Assembly (NCBI RefSeq): GCF_002208095.1
Contig: NZ_CP017990.1
Span: 4,216,001 to 4,280,000 of the forward strand
Length of the DNA: 64,000 bases
Direction: 5' to 3'
Source of the DNA: Enterobacter cloacae complex sp. ECNIH7
GTDB lineage: Bacteria; Pseudomonadota; Gammaproteobacteria; Enterobacterales; Enterobacteriaceae
Of this stretch, positions 55,656-64,000 are shown piece by piece. The notes under the pieces were generated by a model, which worked only from the letters and a program-made list of their open reading frames with translations, was not told the origin of the DNA and ran no database searches. Within the stretch, counting starts at the first letter, position 1. Each line of letters opens with the position of its first letter. Position numbers and translations under genes: made by a program.

Positions 55656-57363
55656 TTTCCCCTCCCTTCACAACCAGACGCTGCAGCTCACGCAGACGCC
55701 GTATAACGCGGATAAGGCGCATTGTTTTTACAACAGTGACATCATCGAAAACGGCAGTATCTGCAGGTTCCTGAGAGCCAAAAAAATTCAGGCAGAACAT
55801 GAACATATTGAACTGTTTGTTAGGCAGTGAACCTGATAGCCCGGCGAGGAAAAGAGTAAACTCACTGGCGTTCTCTGAAATGGAGAAACCAGCTGAATGA
55901 TGGTCTTTATCCTCCCGAACACAGTCCGCGCAGCCCATCGCTTCGGCAATTTCGAAAGTAAGCCGATAAGCCATATCCTGCAGGTGCTCGATGTCGTCCT
56001 GTAAAGCGGAGATGTGCCAGATATCATTGACCGGTTCCAACCCGGTTGCGGCGAAGGCCACTGAGCTAACTGAAGGTGTGGAAGTTTCATCCTGTTCGCC
56101 AAAAGCAGAAACGAGCGAGTTGGCATTAACATCTGACTTAAATTGCCACTCTCCATCGTTATCAGGATTCTCTGTCTGACCGGTAATCACAGGATTTCCG
56201 CCAAACAGGTCATTCTGAACTTCACGACGCGGCTCACTTCCAACAGACATACCGCCGGGAAGTGCAGTATTGTCCTGAAGTTCTGGTACAGCTTCCGGAC
56301 GCCCTGGAGTAGTCAGCGTACCGCTACGCAGACCAGTAACAGGGGGCTGGGATGAAGTATCTGCTGGCAGAGTCGTAATTGGTGGTGATGTGCGTTCCCG
56401 ACCACCTGACTGTTCAGACGCAGGTGTAGGTGCTGGCAGTGGAGGCGGCTCGCCAAACTGTTCCCTGCGTTTTTGTTCACGAGGATCAAGTTCAATTAAC
56501 CAGCGGTCATAATTCAGGCTTGGATGGGGAAGAGCCTTAACCAGTTGACCGATAAACTCATCCCTGAAAATATCAAGGGCATAGCTTTCAGGTTCATCAA
56601 AACACCGGCAAACTGCACCAAACACATCATCAAGAGAACATTCTGGGTTTACGTCACCGCTGAAAGATTTCCAGACCTTCATAGCTGAAGAACGAAGGCT
56701 CAGGAGTGGTGTTGCCTGACCACGGCTCATGCCACTCTCAAGCAACTGGGGCATATGTGGATAAAGGTAATTAAGCGTATCTTCCATCCGGCTTACGCTG
56801 GAGTTATCAATAGGATAACCTTCCTTACCCAACAGATCCGAAAGTTCTCGTAAGGTAACACTCCGGCCCAGTTGCTCTTCATAAATTACCCGCGCTTTAT
56901 GAACACCGAATGCCTTTTCTATATAGGTAAGATCTCCCCTGACCTCATTCTCAGCCAGGTGACCAACCAGACATTTTAGACGTCCAGGCCAGGGTTTGAA
57001 GATCGTGTGAACGCGATAAAAACGTTCATCACCAGTCTCTTGCCAGAGATCGCAGAGTATCTGATACCGGGTATTTCCCCCGTCACTAAAGATATAAACA
57101 TCATCACCATCCGGATCACGGGTCACTTTTGGAATCGAATCCAATCCTCGTGCACGGACGGAAGCTTTAATTTCCTCAAAACGAGGATTGCGTCCTTTGC
57201 GCGGGTTATCCGGATTCGGGCGAAGCTGGTCAAGGGTAAGAACCATTGCCATTTCATTTACTGGCTGGGTAACGGTGGGAGTATTATTATCAGCAGCCTG
57301 AGCCGGTGATTTTCCACGCTGCAACATGGCGTCGCCAAGGTTAAGACTACGGACGTTGCTCAT
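55648..57363 (-). CDS. ParB-family protein of PFGI-1-class ICEs (TIGR03764 type)
   Basis: 571 aa. The N-terminal ParB/Srx-type domain begins at about residue 38 (LTLDQLRPNPDNPRKGRNP, then SVRARGLDSIPKVTRD). A KorB-like helical DNA-binding domain follows (SVTLRELSDLLGKEGYPIDNSSVSRMEDTL, landmark ELSDLLG). Then come a Pro/Ser/Thr-rich linker (about 280-400) and a C-terminal ICE-specific domain. It is much longer than chromosomal ParB (about 300 aa) but usual for the class. It would work with ParA in keeping the excised circle. It overlaps dnaB by 4 bp. Confidence 0.88.
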   Translation of the reverse strand: MSNVRSLNLGDAMLQRGKSPAQAADNNTPTVTQPVNEMAMVLTLDQLRPNPDNPRKGRNPRFEEIKASVRARGLDSIPKVTRDPDGDDVYIFSDGGNTRYQILCDLWQETGDERFYRVHTIFKPWPGRLKCLVGHLAENEVRGDLTYIEKAFGVHKARVIYEEQLGRSVTLRELSDLLGKEGYPIDNSSVSRMEDTLNYLYPHMPQLLESGMSRGQATPLLSLRSSAMKVWKSFSGDVNPECSLDDVFGAVCRCFDEPESYALDIFRDEFIGQLVKALPHPSLNYDRWLIELDPREQKRREQFGEPPPLPAPTPASEQSGGRERTSPPITTLPADTSSQPPVTGLRSGTLTTPGRPEAVPELQDNTALPGGMSVGSEPRREVQNDLFGGNPVITGQTENPDNDGEWQFKSDVNANSLVSAFGEQDETSTPSVSSVAFAATGLEPVNDIWHISALQDDIEHLQDMAYRLTFEIAEAMGCADCVREDKDHHSAGFSISENASEFTLFLAGLSGSLPNKQFNMFMFCLNFFGSQEPADTAVFDDVTVVKTMRLIRVIRRLRELQRLVVKGGENV

Positions 57364-58727
57364 GCAAACCTCCCGGTATGACCAGGGTTAGCAGAAAAAC
57401 GCGTATAACGGCCTTCGTATTGCAGTCGGATCGTACCAATCGGTCCCTGACGCTGTTTGCTGACAATAATTTCAGCAACCCCCTTGTCTTCAGTGTTTTC
57501 GTGATAGACCTCATCACGATAGATAAAGACAATAACATCAGCATCCTGTTCCAGTGCACCGGAATCACGAAGATCGCCATTGTTCGGCCGTTTATCAGCA
57601 CGACTCTCTAGTTGACGATTCAACTGCGAAAGGGCAACAACCGGACAACCCATTTCTTTCGCCAGCGCTTTGAGTGACCGCGAGATTTCAGCAATTTCCT
57701 GTGTGCGGTTCTCCTGATCCGGACAACGCATCAGTTGCAGGTAATCAAGACCGATGACTGAAGGGTGACCATAACGGCGGGCGTTACGACGGGCGCGAAT
57801 TCTGAGCATGGCGGGGGTCAATGAGCCTGTGTCATCTATGATGAGGCGGTCTTTAAGGTCACCCATCAATAGTGAAGACGCGTTTGAAACGCGCGCCCAT
57901 TCCTCATCATCCATCTGGCCATTTTTTAAATGTGTTAGATCTACACTGCCAAGTGAAGCGACCATACGCATGAGGATCTGCTCGGTGGGCTGCTCAAGGC
58001 TGTAAAACTGCGCATGTGTATCGGCTTTTTTCAGAAGTGAATTCAAAATCAGGCTGATCAGAAAGGCAGTTTTCCCCATTGAAGGCCTTGCTGCTATAAG
58101 TATCAGGTCAGCTGCCTGCAGCCCGCTGGTCATGGCATCAAAATCTTCAAATCCCGTAGGCGTACCAGTAATACCATCAGGCACATTGCAACGACGTTCC
58201 AGCTCTGTAAGGAGTTTTTCCATGCCGTCAAGCAGCGTCACGGCCTGCTGTGGTTCTGAACGTTCTGCCAGCCGGGTAATTTTTTGCTCTGCGGTTTCCA
58301 TCACCGCCCCGATATCAGCACCGGATGCCTTAACAGTTTCGGTTATCTCAGCACCAATGGCGACCAACTGTCGCCCCTGGCTGTACCTGGCAACAATGTC
58401 ACAGTAAGCGACGATATTGGCCGCACTCGGAGTATTTTTTGAAAGTTCGGCCAGATAGGCGAATCCGCCAAGTTGCTCAAGCGCATCCTTACCACGGTTT
58501 TCAATGCTCTCAGCAAGTGTGATCAGGTCAATCGGACGCCCTGCTGCAACCAGACGCGTCATTTCATGAAAGATGACCTGGTGAACCTTGAAATAAAAAT
58601 CATCGGAATCGAGACGGAGCGCCACTTCATCCCAGCAGTCGTTATCCAGCATCAGGCCACCAATGACGCTCTGCTCAGCATCCTGAGAAAACAGCCCCGA
58701 AACATTTCTGCGGTTATTAGAGGTCAT
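57360..58727 (-). CDS. dnaB: ICE-encoded DnaB-type replicative helicase
   Basis: 455 aa, close to chromosomal DnaB in length. The N-terminal DnaB domain is EQSVIGGLMLDNDCWDEVALRL. The RecA-like domain starts with TPTGFEDFDAMTSGLQAADLILIAARPSMGKTAFL, where the Walker A is ARPSMGKTA at about residue 213. Motifs SLEQPTEQI, GLDYLQLMR and ALSQLNRQLESRADKRP are intact. It unwinds DNA at the replication fork. Having its own helicase fits an ICE that replicates after excision. It overlaps parA and parB by 4 bp each. Confidence 0.93.
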   Translation of the reverse strand: MTSNNRRNVSGLFSQDAEQSVIGGLMLDNDCWDEVALRLDSDDFYFKVHQVIFHEMTRLVAAGRPIDLITLAESIENRGKDALEQLGGFAYLAELSKNTPSAANIVAYCDIVARYSQGRQLVAIGAEITETVKASGADIGAVMETAEQKITRLAERSEPQQAVTLLDGMEKLLTELERRCNVPDGITGTPTGFEDFDAMTSGLQAADLILIAARPSMGKTAFLISLILNSLLKKADTHAQFYSLEQPTEQILMRMVASLGSVDLTHLKNGQMDDEEWARVSNASSLLMGDLKDRLIIDDTGSLTPAMLRIRARRNARRYGHPSVIGLDYLQLMRCPDQENRTQEIAEISRSLKALAKEMGCPVVALSQLNRQLESRADKRPNNGDLRDSGALEQDADVIVFIYRDEVYHENTEDKGVAEIIVSKQRQGPIGTIRLQYEGRYTRFSANPGHTGRFA

Positions 58728-59638
58728 TCCTCGCCCCCCGCATTAGCTAACGCATCAAAATTCGTTTTCCACTCTGGGAAAAGTTCACAAGCCAATTGAT
58801 ACATTGACGTAAACGCTGAGTCGCTTTTACGCCGGGTATTTTTTTCAAGACGATGTACCGGTACGCCCTTAACATGCCCAAGGACATAGACAGTCAGGTC
58901 ATAGATACATGTCTCCAGCAGGTCGATATGAATTTTGTCTGCATGGGCGCTGTAGCGTTTATCTTCAACGATCGCTTTGACTTCAGCGAGGGTCTCAACA
59001 GACAGATTGTCGTATTCCATACAGTTGATGAGCAATTTTGTGACTGGAAGCTGAATGCCAAACGCACAATAAGGCAGCAATTCTTCCATCAGCGCGACTG
59101 TTCCGCGCATGAACTCCCTGACATCAGGAAGAATCGGTTTGGCAATACCCACCATGGTTCCGGTGGAGGCCAGGATAATTAACTCAGACATCACTGACCG
59201 TGAGCCTTGTGAATCGACAATAATCACGCCATATGAATTAAAAAGGGGATGTGAAAGAGCATTTCGGAGGCGAACTCGCCCATCAGGCGCATTCAGCATT
59301 GCAGTTGGGAGAAAATTACGAGGATCGTTGGAAACGATAATGTCCAGATTATTGATCGACGTACGGGAGATCAGATTATCGGGATTTGAGAGATCAACTG
59401 TCTGCATCAACAGTTCGTACAAACCACCAGGGGCTTCATATTCAAGCGGGAATATACTGCTGGCCGTTGGCTGAGCATGGTCGCCATCAATCAGAAGTGT
59501 TTTGATACCTGCATCGGCCAGAAATCCTGCAAGATTAGCTGACTGAGTAGACTTACCCTCGCCACCCTTAGTGGAAACAACAGGTATAATACGAGGCTTA
59601 ACACCCAACGTTGGATAATCGATTGATTGTAAATGCAT
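58724..59638 (-). CDS. ParA/Soj-type partition ATPase, first gene at the right end
   Basis: 304 aa. The deviant Walker A KGGEGKSTQSA (residues about 25-35), the Walker A' region VIIVDSQGSRS around residue 137, and a switch segment LPVTKLLINCMEYDN are present. Homologues named Soj or ParA lie next to attR in PAPI-1 and SPI-7-type elements and are needed for stable maintenance of the excised form. It starts only about 80 bp from the tRNA-Phe repeat, so its promoter must lie in that short space or be formed at the joined att site of the circle. Confidence 0.92.
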   Translation of the reverse strand: MHLQSIDYPTLGVKPRIIPVVSTKGGEGKSTQSANLAGFLADAGIKTLLIDGDHAQPTASSIFPLEYEAPGGLYELLMQTVDLSNPDNLISRTSINNLDIIVSNDPRNFLPTAMLNAPDGRVRLRNALSHPLFNSYGVIIVDSQGSRSVMSELIILASTGTMVGIAKPILPDVREFMRGTVALMEELLPYCAFGIQLPVTKLLINCMEYDNLSVETLAEVKAIVEDKRYSAHADKIHIDLLETCIYDLTVYVLGHVKGVPVHRLEKNTRRKSDSAFTSMYQLACELFPEWKTNFDALANAGGEE

Positions 59639-59716
59639 TTTAGCACCTGAAAATTAATCAGGATGCGATTCAACAAATACCGATCATTCTTCTATGGAAT
59701 TTAACATTTTGTCACA

Positions 59717-59765
59717 GGGATTGAAAATCCCCGTGTCCTTGGTTCGATTCCGAGTCCGGGCACCA
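59717..59765 (+). other. Right attachment site: 3' half of tRNA-Phe
   Basis: The 49 nt from GGGATTGAAAATCC through the T-arm to GGGCACCA are the 3' part of bacterial tRNA-Phe, including the GAA anticodon. The 5' half of the tRNA is absent, so this is not a functional gene but the direct-repeat copy left by site-specific integration. ICEs of the SPI-7 type use tRNA-Phe (pheU/pheV). The intact tRNA and the integrase should be beyond the left edge of the window. Confidence 0.92.
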
Positions 59766-59776
59766 CTATTTAGAGA

Positions 59777-59800
59777 AACCAGCCTACGGGCTGGTTTTTT
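59777..59800 (+). terminator. Rho-independent terminator following the tRNA-Phe repeat
   Basis: The stem AACCAGCC / GGCTGGTT with loop TACGG-type is followed by six T residues. It was probably the original terminator of the chromosomal tRNA-Phe gene before integration. Confidence 0.85.
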
Positions 59801-59905
59801 GCTATATGGCTACGGCCGATTTCTGGGCGCTGATAAGCGTGGCTTTAATGCAGGCACGCTTACGCTAATAGCCCGGTAAGTTAATACAGGCGGTGGCTCT
59901 TTTTA

Positions 59906-60289
59906 TCACTTAATTTTGCCGGATAAATTGCTGACCTGATTTGAAAGGTTGTCGTTGCTCCGCTTCATGTCATCAAGGCTTCTTTGCAATCGCTCGATCT
60001 TACTCTCCTGCTCAGAATTCTTTCTCTCAAGCTGTAAAACCTTCTGAGTTAGCTCATCGACTTTGCGGTTGTCGGACTTCATCAGCCTCAGGCTATCCTG
60101 TAGATCCGACTCCCTGAAATCAGAAGCCTCGATTTCATCGAGGCCAGAAATTACCGGGATATATCCTCTATTAAAGTTGCTGGGTTCGATACTAACCTGA
60201 ACTTTATTTGGACCCGCAGAGTGCGCGTAACCTATTGAAGAAAAATAAAAAAAAGAAAGAACACACAGACCAGACAGATATTTATTCAT
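59906..60289 (-). CDS. Exported coiled-coil protein of unknown function (127 aa)
   Basis: Start at the ATG at 60289 behind AAGGACG. It has a signal peptide (GLCVLSFFYFSSIGYAHS), a short middle with PVISGLDEIEASDF, and a heptad-like C-terminal coiled coil (VDELTQKVLQLERKNSEQE...LSNQVSNLSGKIK). It lies in chromosomal DNA outside the ICE. Similar small exported coiled-coil proteins are found in enterobacteria without a named function. It may be strain-specific. Confidence 0.65.
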   Translation of the reverse strand: MNKYLSGLCVLSFFYFSSIGYAHSAGPNKVQVSIEPSNFNRGYIPVISGLDEIEASDFRESDLQDSLRLMKSDNRKVDELTQKVLQLERKNSEQESKIERLQRSLDDMKRSNDNLSNQVSNLSGKIK

Positions 60290-60581
60290 TTCTAACGTCC
60301 TTTTAAATTTTTCAATCACTTCCAGGAGTCTCCTTCTGGTATCACCCGCTCAGGATAAAACACATGGCTTAGCCTCTGGCAGTTCATAAACGGGGTTAAA
60401 GAGCAGAAGATACTATTCGTTTTTCATTATAATACGCGTTTCCTCTCCCCCAAAATCCAACCGCCACCCGCTCATTTTCTGCCATCTTACATCCGCCGGT
60501 ATCGAGATAAGCGCGTTACCACGCACCTTATTAACGAACCCGCCCTCGTGGCGGTTTTTTGCTTTTGAATTCCTGACAACT
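60290..60581. other. Intergenic region with a rightward terminator
   Basis: A 292-bp stretch between two minus-strand genes. A 61-codon minus frame at 60413-60598 overlaps the end of the LuxR-type gene and the hairpin, so I do not accept it, though it might be the remnant of a larger gene. No promoter was identified with confidence. Confidence 0.45.
60540..60560 (+). terminator. Rho-independent terminator-like hairpin
   Basis: The stem CCGCC/GGCGG with loop CTCGT is followed by six T residues on the plus strand. No clear plus-strand gene precedes it, so it may be a relic of an older gene arrangement or end antisense transcription. Confidence 0.6.
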
Positions 60582-61160
60582 TTAGGGATCGTTCCCACCT
60601 GCGTCCAGCAGTTTGTTTTTGAAGATAAACAAACACGCCTCGTTGAAGTTCTCCGCCCCCAGGCGTTCCGAGAGCGCCGTTCGTTTGCGATAGAGGCTTT
60701 TCACCGACGTATTCAGCTCATCGGCGATGGCTTCCATCGGCATCCCTGCCCGTAGCAACCGCAGCATGATCGCTTCGTGCGTGCTAAGACGTAAATTAAG
60801 CAGCCACTTCGTGGTCAGGCGCCGGCCCTTCATATTGAGCACCAGGTTAAATAACGACGCCATATCCGGCGCGGTCAGCGACGTGTTCATAAATAACTTC
60901 ATACTGAGCAGATTCTCCTCCCGGTGTCGCATATCGAGCATAACGCAGCAGATTGTTTTTTTCGTTCTGGCCGGATGGCGTATCAGGTAATCATATAAAC
61001 GGAGCGGAGAACGACTATCAATCAATACAGAATATTCATCTGCACCGTTATCAAATATGTTTCTGTCAATCGAGTCGAGCAGGATAATATCCGGAAAAAA
61101 TATCCGCATCCCTCTGACAAGGTAGCGATCCTGAGTCACTAAAACAATTGAAGTTGCCAC
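60582..61160 (-). CDS. LuxR/GerE-type transcriptional regulator (192 aa)
   Basis: 192 aa from a GTG start. The C-terminal third has a LuxR-type helix-turn-helix (LSTHEAIMLRLLRAGMPMEAIADELNTSVKSLYRKR, landmarks LSTHEAIML and AIADELNTSVKSLYRKR). The N-terminal ~115 residues are receiver-like in size but lack a clear phospho-acceptor set, as in CsgD/FimZ-like atypical regulators. It is divergent from pgaA across a 620-bp region and may control it. That link is inferred from position. Confidence 0.8.
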   Translation of the reverse strand: MATSIVLVTQDRYLVRGMRIFFPDIILLDSIDRNIFDNGADEYSVLIDSRSPLRLYDYLIRHPARTKKTICCVMLDMRHREENLLSMKLFMNTSLTAPDMASLFNLVLNMKGRRLTTKWLLNLRLSTHEAIMLRLLRAGMPMEAIADELNTSVKSLYRKRTALSERLGAENFNEACLFIFKNKLLDAGGNDP

Positions 61161-61781
61161 TAACCATCCCTTTTAGATTAAAGCAAGCACGATCCCTCGC
61201 AAAGAAGGCCGCCTTCGTTTTATAGCGCTGTTATATTAACGGTAAATGTATTCTGGCTTTGGACATCCCTCAATACAGACATTGATGAGTAAGACTTCCT
61301 GTAGACTATCATTCAATGGCTGCCATTAATTATAAATAAAAAACAATCGCAGAAAAGTCACTTCTCTAAACATTAAGAGTTTTTGTCATGAAACTTCCCA
61401 AACATGCACCAGAAAGTACTTTAACTGAGGCAGGCAAACCCCATTAAAAATATATACAAAGCTGTCACAATAAAAATAAAACACAGTAATTTCAATGAGT
61501 TAAAAATAAACACCTAATTCAATAAAAACGTCACAAAGCGCTCAATCCAGAATTATCTCAAAACGACACACCGGCTTTTCAACATATTTATCCGGCAACA
61601 TATCAGGTGTACATTAGCTTTCACCCAGTCCACTAAGATAAGGATCCATAATTACCTTTAGGTAAGTACCCCGTAACATCACTGCATTCAGATTTAATGT
61701 TCTCATTTATGGCCTTTAACCCTGAGTTTAAAGGCGGCCGTGTTATGCAATGGATTCATGATAAACAAATGGCAAATAGAT
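61161..61781. promoter_or_regulatory. Long AT-rich divergent region and leader of pgaA
   Basis: This 621-bp region between the LuxR-type gene and pgaA is markedly AT-rich (61350-61560) compared with the coding DNA around it. In E. coli the pgaA leader is long and bound by CsrA at GGA motifs. Here GGA occurs in AAGGATCC near 61639 and in or near the start (61752, 61784), too few to claim a CsrA system from sequence alone. A small hairpin (ATTACCTTTAGGTAAGT, about 61654-61670) lies in the leader. Confidence 0.5.
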
Positions 61782-64000
61782 ATGGAAAGTTCACTTCGCT
61801 TCAATACGTTATTCTTTTATCGCACCCCAACATTATTGTTTCTGTTATTCCTCTTTCCTGTTCTGGCTCAGGCGACTGAATCCGTTTATGAGCAACAGAT
61901 TCAACAGGCGCGTAACGGTAATTACACGCCGTTTCTCGATTATCTTCAGCGTTATCAGCAGCAGCATGCCCTGACGCCTGAACAAGTTGCGGACTGGTTA
62001 CAGGTTGCAGCCTGGGCGGGTCATGATAACGAGGTTATTCAGGTCTGGCAGCGTTACGGCATTTATATGCCGCTGCCCGCCCGCGGCGTTGCTGCCGTCG
62101 CGCAGTCCAGGCGAAATCAAAAAGCGTGGCAGCCGGCCCTGGCGCTCTGGAAAGAGGCGCATAGCCTTGCGCCGGATAACGATGATTATCGTATCGGCTA
62201 TATTAAAACCCTGGCCGATGCCCGCATGGATACGCTTGCCCTGCAGGAAGCCCGACGGCTGGTAGCGGAAAATCCCTCTCAGGCGCATCTCCAGACGCTC
62301 TCGTATGTCTGGTTACGCCAGGAAAAAAGCTGGGATCGGCTGCTGGCAGACACCCGCGCGCTGAATGTCGCACCTGAGAATAAAGCGCTCCTCAGCGAGC
62401 TGATCGACGCGCTAACGGATAGCCGGGTGAACACTCCCGCGCTCCAGCTTTCACAAAGCGTGACGCTGTCTCCCGCGGAGCGTCGTCGTCTTGAGCGTAA
62501 TGCCGCTGCAGAACGGGTTCGCCTTGCCGATGTGCCTGGCAGAACAGAAAAGGAGCGCCTGCAGCTTGCGCAATCCACGCTGAATCGTTACGACGCTCTG
62601 CTTGCTCGCTGGCAAAAAGAGCCGCAGGCGGCGGAAGACGTCGTCCTTGCTCGTATCGACAGGCTTGGCGCGCTGTACGCCCATGCTGATTACCCACGGG
62701 TGATTAGCGAATATCAGGATCTTACGGCAGCCCAGCATCCGGTGCCGGGCTGGGCAATCGGCTGGGTCATCTCCGCGTATCTGCAGGAGCAAAACGCTGC
62801 CGCCGCCTTCTCGCTTCTGCAACGCTATCCGCAATACGCTTCCGACCCGCAGGACGAGGAGCACGCGCTTTTCTACGCCTGGCTGGATACGGGACAGTAT
62901 CAGTCCGCCCGCCAGTACGTAGAGCGCCAGACCCGCAACGTCCCGTGGACCCGCTACGATTTCGGCTCCCCAACCCCTCAGCCGAACGATCGATGGCTTA
63001 CCGGACAGTCGCTCCGCTTTAACTATTTGCTGGCGACGAATGCCCTGCCGGAAGCCGAAAAGCTGGCGCACCGTCTGGCGACAACGGCGCCGGGCAATCA
63101 GGGATTACAGATTGACTACGCCACCCTGCTTCAGGCGCGGGGCCTGCCGCGCGCGGCCGAGCAAAAGCTGAAAAAAGCGGAGGCGCTGGAGCCGTCCAAC
63201 ACAGAGCTAGAGCAACAGCAGGCTTACGTCGCGATGGATCTGCAGGAGTGGCGACAGATGGATTTACTGGCCGACGACGTGCTGGCTCGCGCGCCCGCCG
63301 ACCGCAGCGCCAGGCGTCTCGACAGGCTCAGAACGGTCCACCACATGTCCGAACTGCGCCTCAACGCGAGCAAGGGTTTGCACTCCGATAGCCCCGTCAG
63401 CGGGACACACGACCTGAGCTGGGACGCCACGCTCTATGGCCCACCCGTAGCGGACAGCTGGCGGCTGTTTGCAGGCACCCGCTACGCGCAGAGTAATTTC
63501 GATGAGGGCAAAGGCACCAGCCGTCACCTTTTGGGCGGCGTCGAATGGCGGCCACGCGACCTCCAGCTCGAAGCCGAGCTTTCCAGCAACCGCTATCACG
63601 GCGAAAACAAGCCGGGCGCTCGCCTCGCAACAACATACTTTGTGACCGATAGCTGGCAGGTCAGCGGCAGCCTGGAACGCCTGTCGCGCACCACGCCCCT
63701 TCGGGCGTTACGCAACGGAATTAGCGCCAACCGGGGTGAAGGCGGAGTGCGCTGGTATCAAAACGAGCGGCGTGAGTACCAGTTCAGCGCCGCCCTCAGC
63801 CGCTTCGCCGACCATAACCGTCGCCAGGAATACACCCTCACGGGCAAGGAGCGTCTCTGGCAGACCCCTTCCCTGACGCTGGATCTCGAACCGGGGATCG
63901 CCGCCAGTAAAAACAGCCTGCGCGACACGCTCTACTACAACCCGGCGCGGGATCTGTCCGTGACGGCTGCCCTGTCCGTTGACCATGAGATGGTCCGCCA
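61782..64000 (+). CDS. pgaA: PgaA, poly-beta-1,6-N-acetylglucosamine export porin (3' end beyond the window)
   Basis: The open frame runs off the right edge after 739 codons. It has a signal peptide (TLLFLLFLFPVLAQATES) and TPR-like helical repeats over about residues 40-490. These include WLQVAAWAGHDNEVIQVWQR and the family-typical APGNQGLQIDYATLLQARGLPRAAEQKLKKAE, landmark GNQGLQIDYATLLQARG. The outer-membrane beta-barrel begins at about 510 (GPPVADSWRLFAG...RWYQNERREYQFS). PgaA exports the biofilm polysaccharide PNAG. I chose the ATG at 61782; an in-frame ATG at 61758 would add eight residues. Neither has a strong Shine-Dalgarno. pgaBCD should follow. Confidence 0.93.
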   Translation, partial: MESSLRFNTLFFYRTPTLLFLLFLFPVLAQATESVYEQQIQQARNGNYTPFLDYLQRYQQQHALTPEQVADWLQVAAWAGHDNEVIQVWQRYGIYMPLPARGVAAVAQSRRNQKAWQPALALWKEAHSLAPDNDDYRIGYIKTLADARMDTLALQEARRLVAENPSQAHLQTLSYVWLRQEKSWDRLLADTRALNVAPENKALLSELIDALTDSRVNTPALQLSQSVTLSPAERRRLERNAAAERVRLADVPGRTEKERLQLAQSTLNRYDALLARWQKEPQAAEDVVLARIDRLGALYAHADYPRVISEYQDLTAAQHPVPGWAIGWVISAYLQEQNAAAAFSLLQRYPQYASDPQDEEHALFYAWLDTGQYQSARQYVERQTRNVPWTRYDFGSPTPQPNDRWLTGQSLRFNYLLATNALPEAEKLAHRLATTAPGNQGLQIDYATLLQARGLPRAAEQKLKKAEALEPSNTELEQQQAYVAMDLQEWRQMDLLADDVLARAPADRSARRLDRLRTVHHMSELRLNASKGLHSDSPVSGTHDLSWDATLYGPPVADSWRLFAGTRYAQSNFDEGKGTSRHLLGGVEWRPRDLQLEAELSSNRYHGENKPGARLATTYFVTDSWQVSGSLERLSRTTPLRALRNGISANRGEGGVRWYQNERREYQFSAALSRFADHNRRQEYTLTGKERLWQTPSLTLDLEPGIAASKNSLRDTLYYNPARDLSVTAALSVDHEMVR

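Noticed and set aside
59717..59765. Functional tRNA-Phe gene
   Set aside because: Only the 3' half is present; the acceptor 5' strand and D-arm are missing, so it is an attachment-site copy.
60413..60598. 61-aa minus ORF overlapping the LuxR-type gene end
   Set aside because: It overlaps a terminator hairpin and the neighbouring gene, and has no recognisable domain. It may be a gene remnant.

Overview
The window is most of an integrative and conjugative element (ICE) of the SPI-7 / PFGI-1 class, carrying a type G mating apparatus and type IVB pili, in an enterobacterial chromosome. The right boundary is visible. A 49-nt copy of the 3' half of tRNA-Phe (59717-59765) lies just beyond parA, and chromosomal DNA with a pgaA gene of higher GC follows. 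The left end (intact tRNA-Phe, integrase, and presumably the relaxase) is outside the window. The host is a member of the Enterobacteriaceae. The GC-rich pgaA suggests an Enterobacter/Klebsiella-like genus, but I cannot name the species.

Layout, right to left, which is the direction of transcription of almost all ICE genes. 59.6-47.4 kb is the maintenance and replication block: parA, dnaB, parB, a TraR/DksA-like protein, DUF2786, a 31-aa overlapping ORF, DUF2857, an STY4528-type replication protein, a TIGR03761-type protein, topB, a DUF3577 protein and ssb. This block holds three unusual non-coding structures. They are four palindromic iterons inside the replication gene, three 9-bp hairpins just 3' of it, and a tandem three-unit pseudoknot array (STAXI-like) between topB and the DUF3577 gene. 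47.3-43.3 kb is cargo: a DUF4160/DUF2442 pair, a zinc-type ABC importer on the + strand behind a Zur-box-like dyad, and a small secreted Cys-containing peptide gene. 43.1-29.7 kb is a complete pilLMNOPQRSTUV operon ending in a pilV shufflon (five sfx-like sites, five alternative C-termini) and the rci recombinase.

29.5-9.7 kb is the mating-pair-formation block: TraD coupling protein, a VirB4-type ATPase, and VirB2/3/8/9/10-like, TraU/TraH-like and TraG-like proteins. Many genes overlap by 4 bp. A Mrr-like nuclease gene sits inside the operon. 9.6-1 is an accessory region: an IS256-family element (1315 bp, 9-bp target duplication) that broke a 96-aa gene, a PHP-domain/SMC-like ATPase (TrlF type), a HEPN-type protein, and a four-helix membrane protein cut by the window edge. 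The HEPN and PHP-ATPase genes make this a candidate anti-phage cargo site.

How the parts fit: ParA/ParB, DnaB, TopB, SSB and the STY4528-type protein would maintain and replicate the excised circle. The type IVB pilus, with its switchable PilV tip, would select and hold the recipient, and the type G T4SS would transfer the DNA. The zinc importer and the PHP-ATPase/HEPN genes are passengers that could benefit the host.
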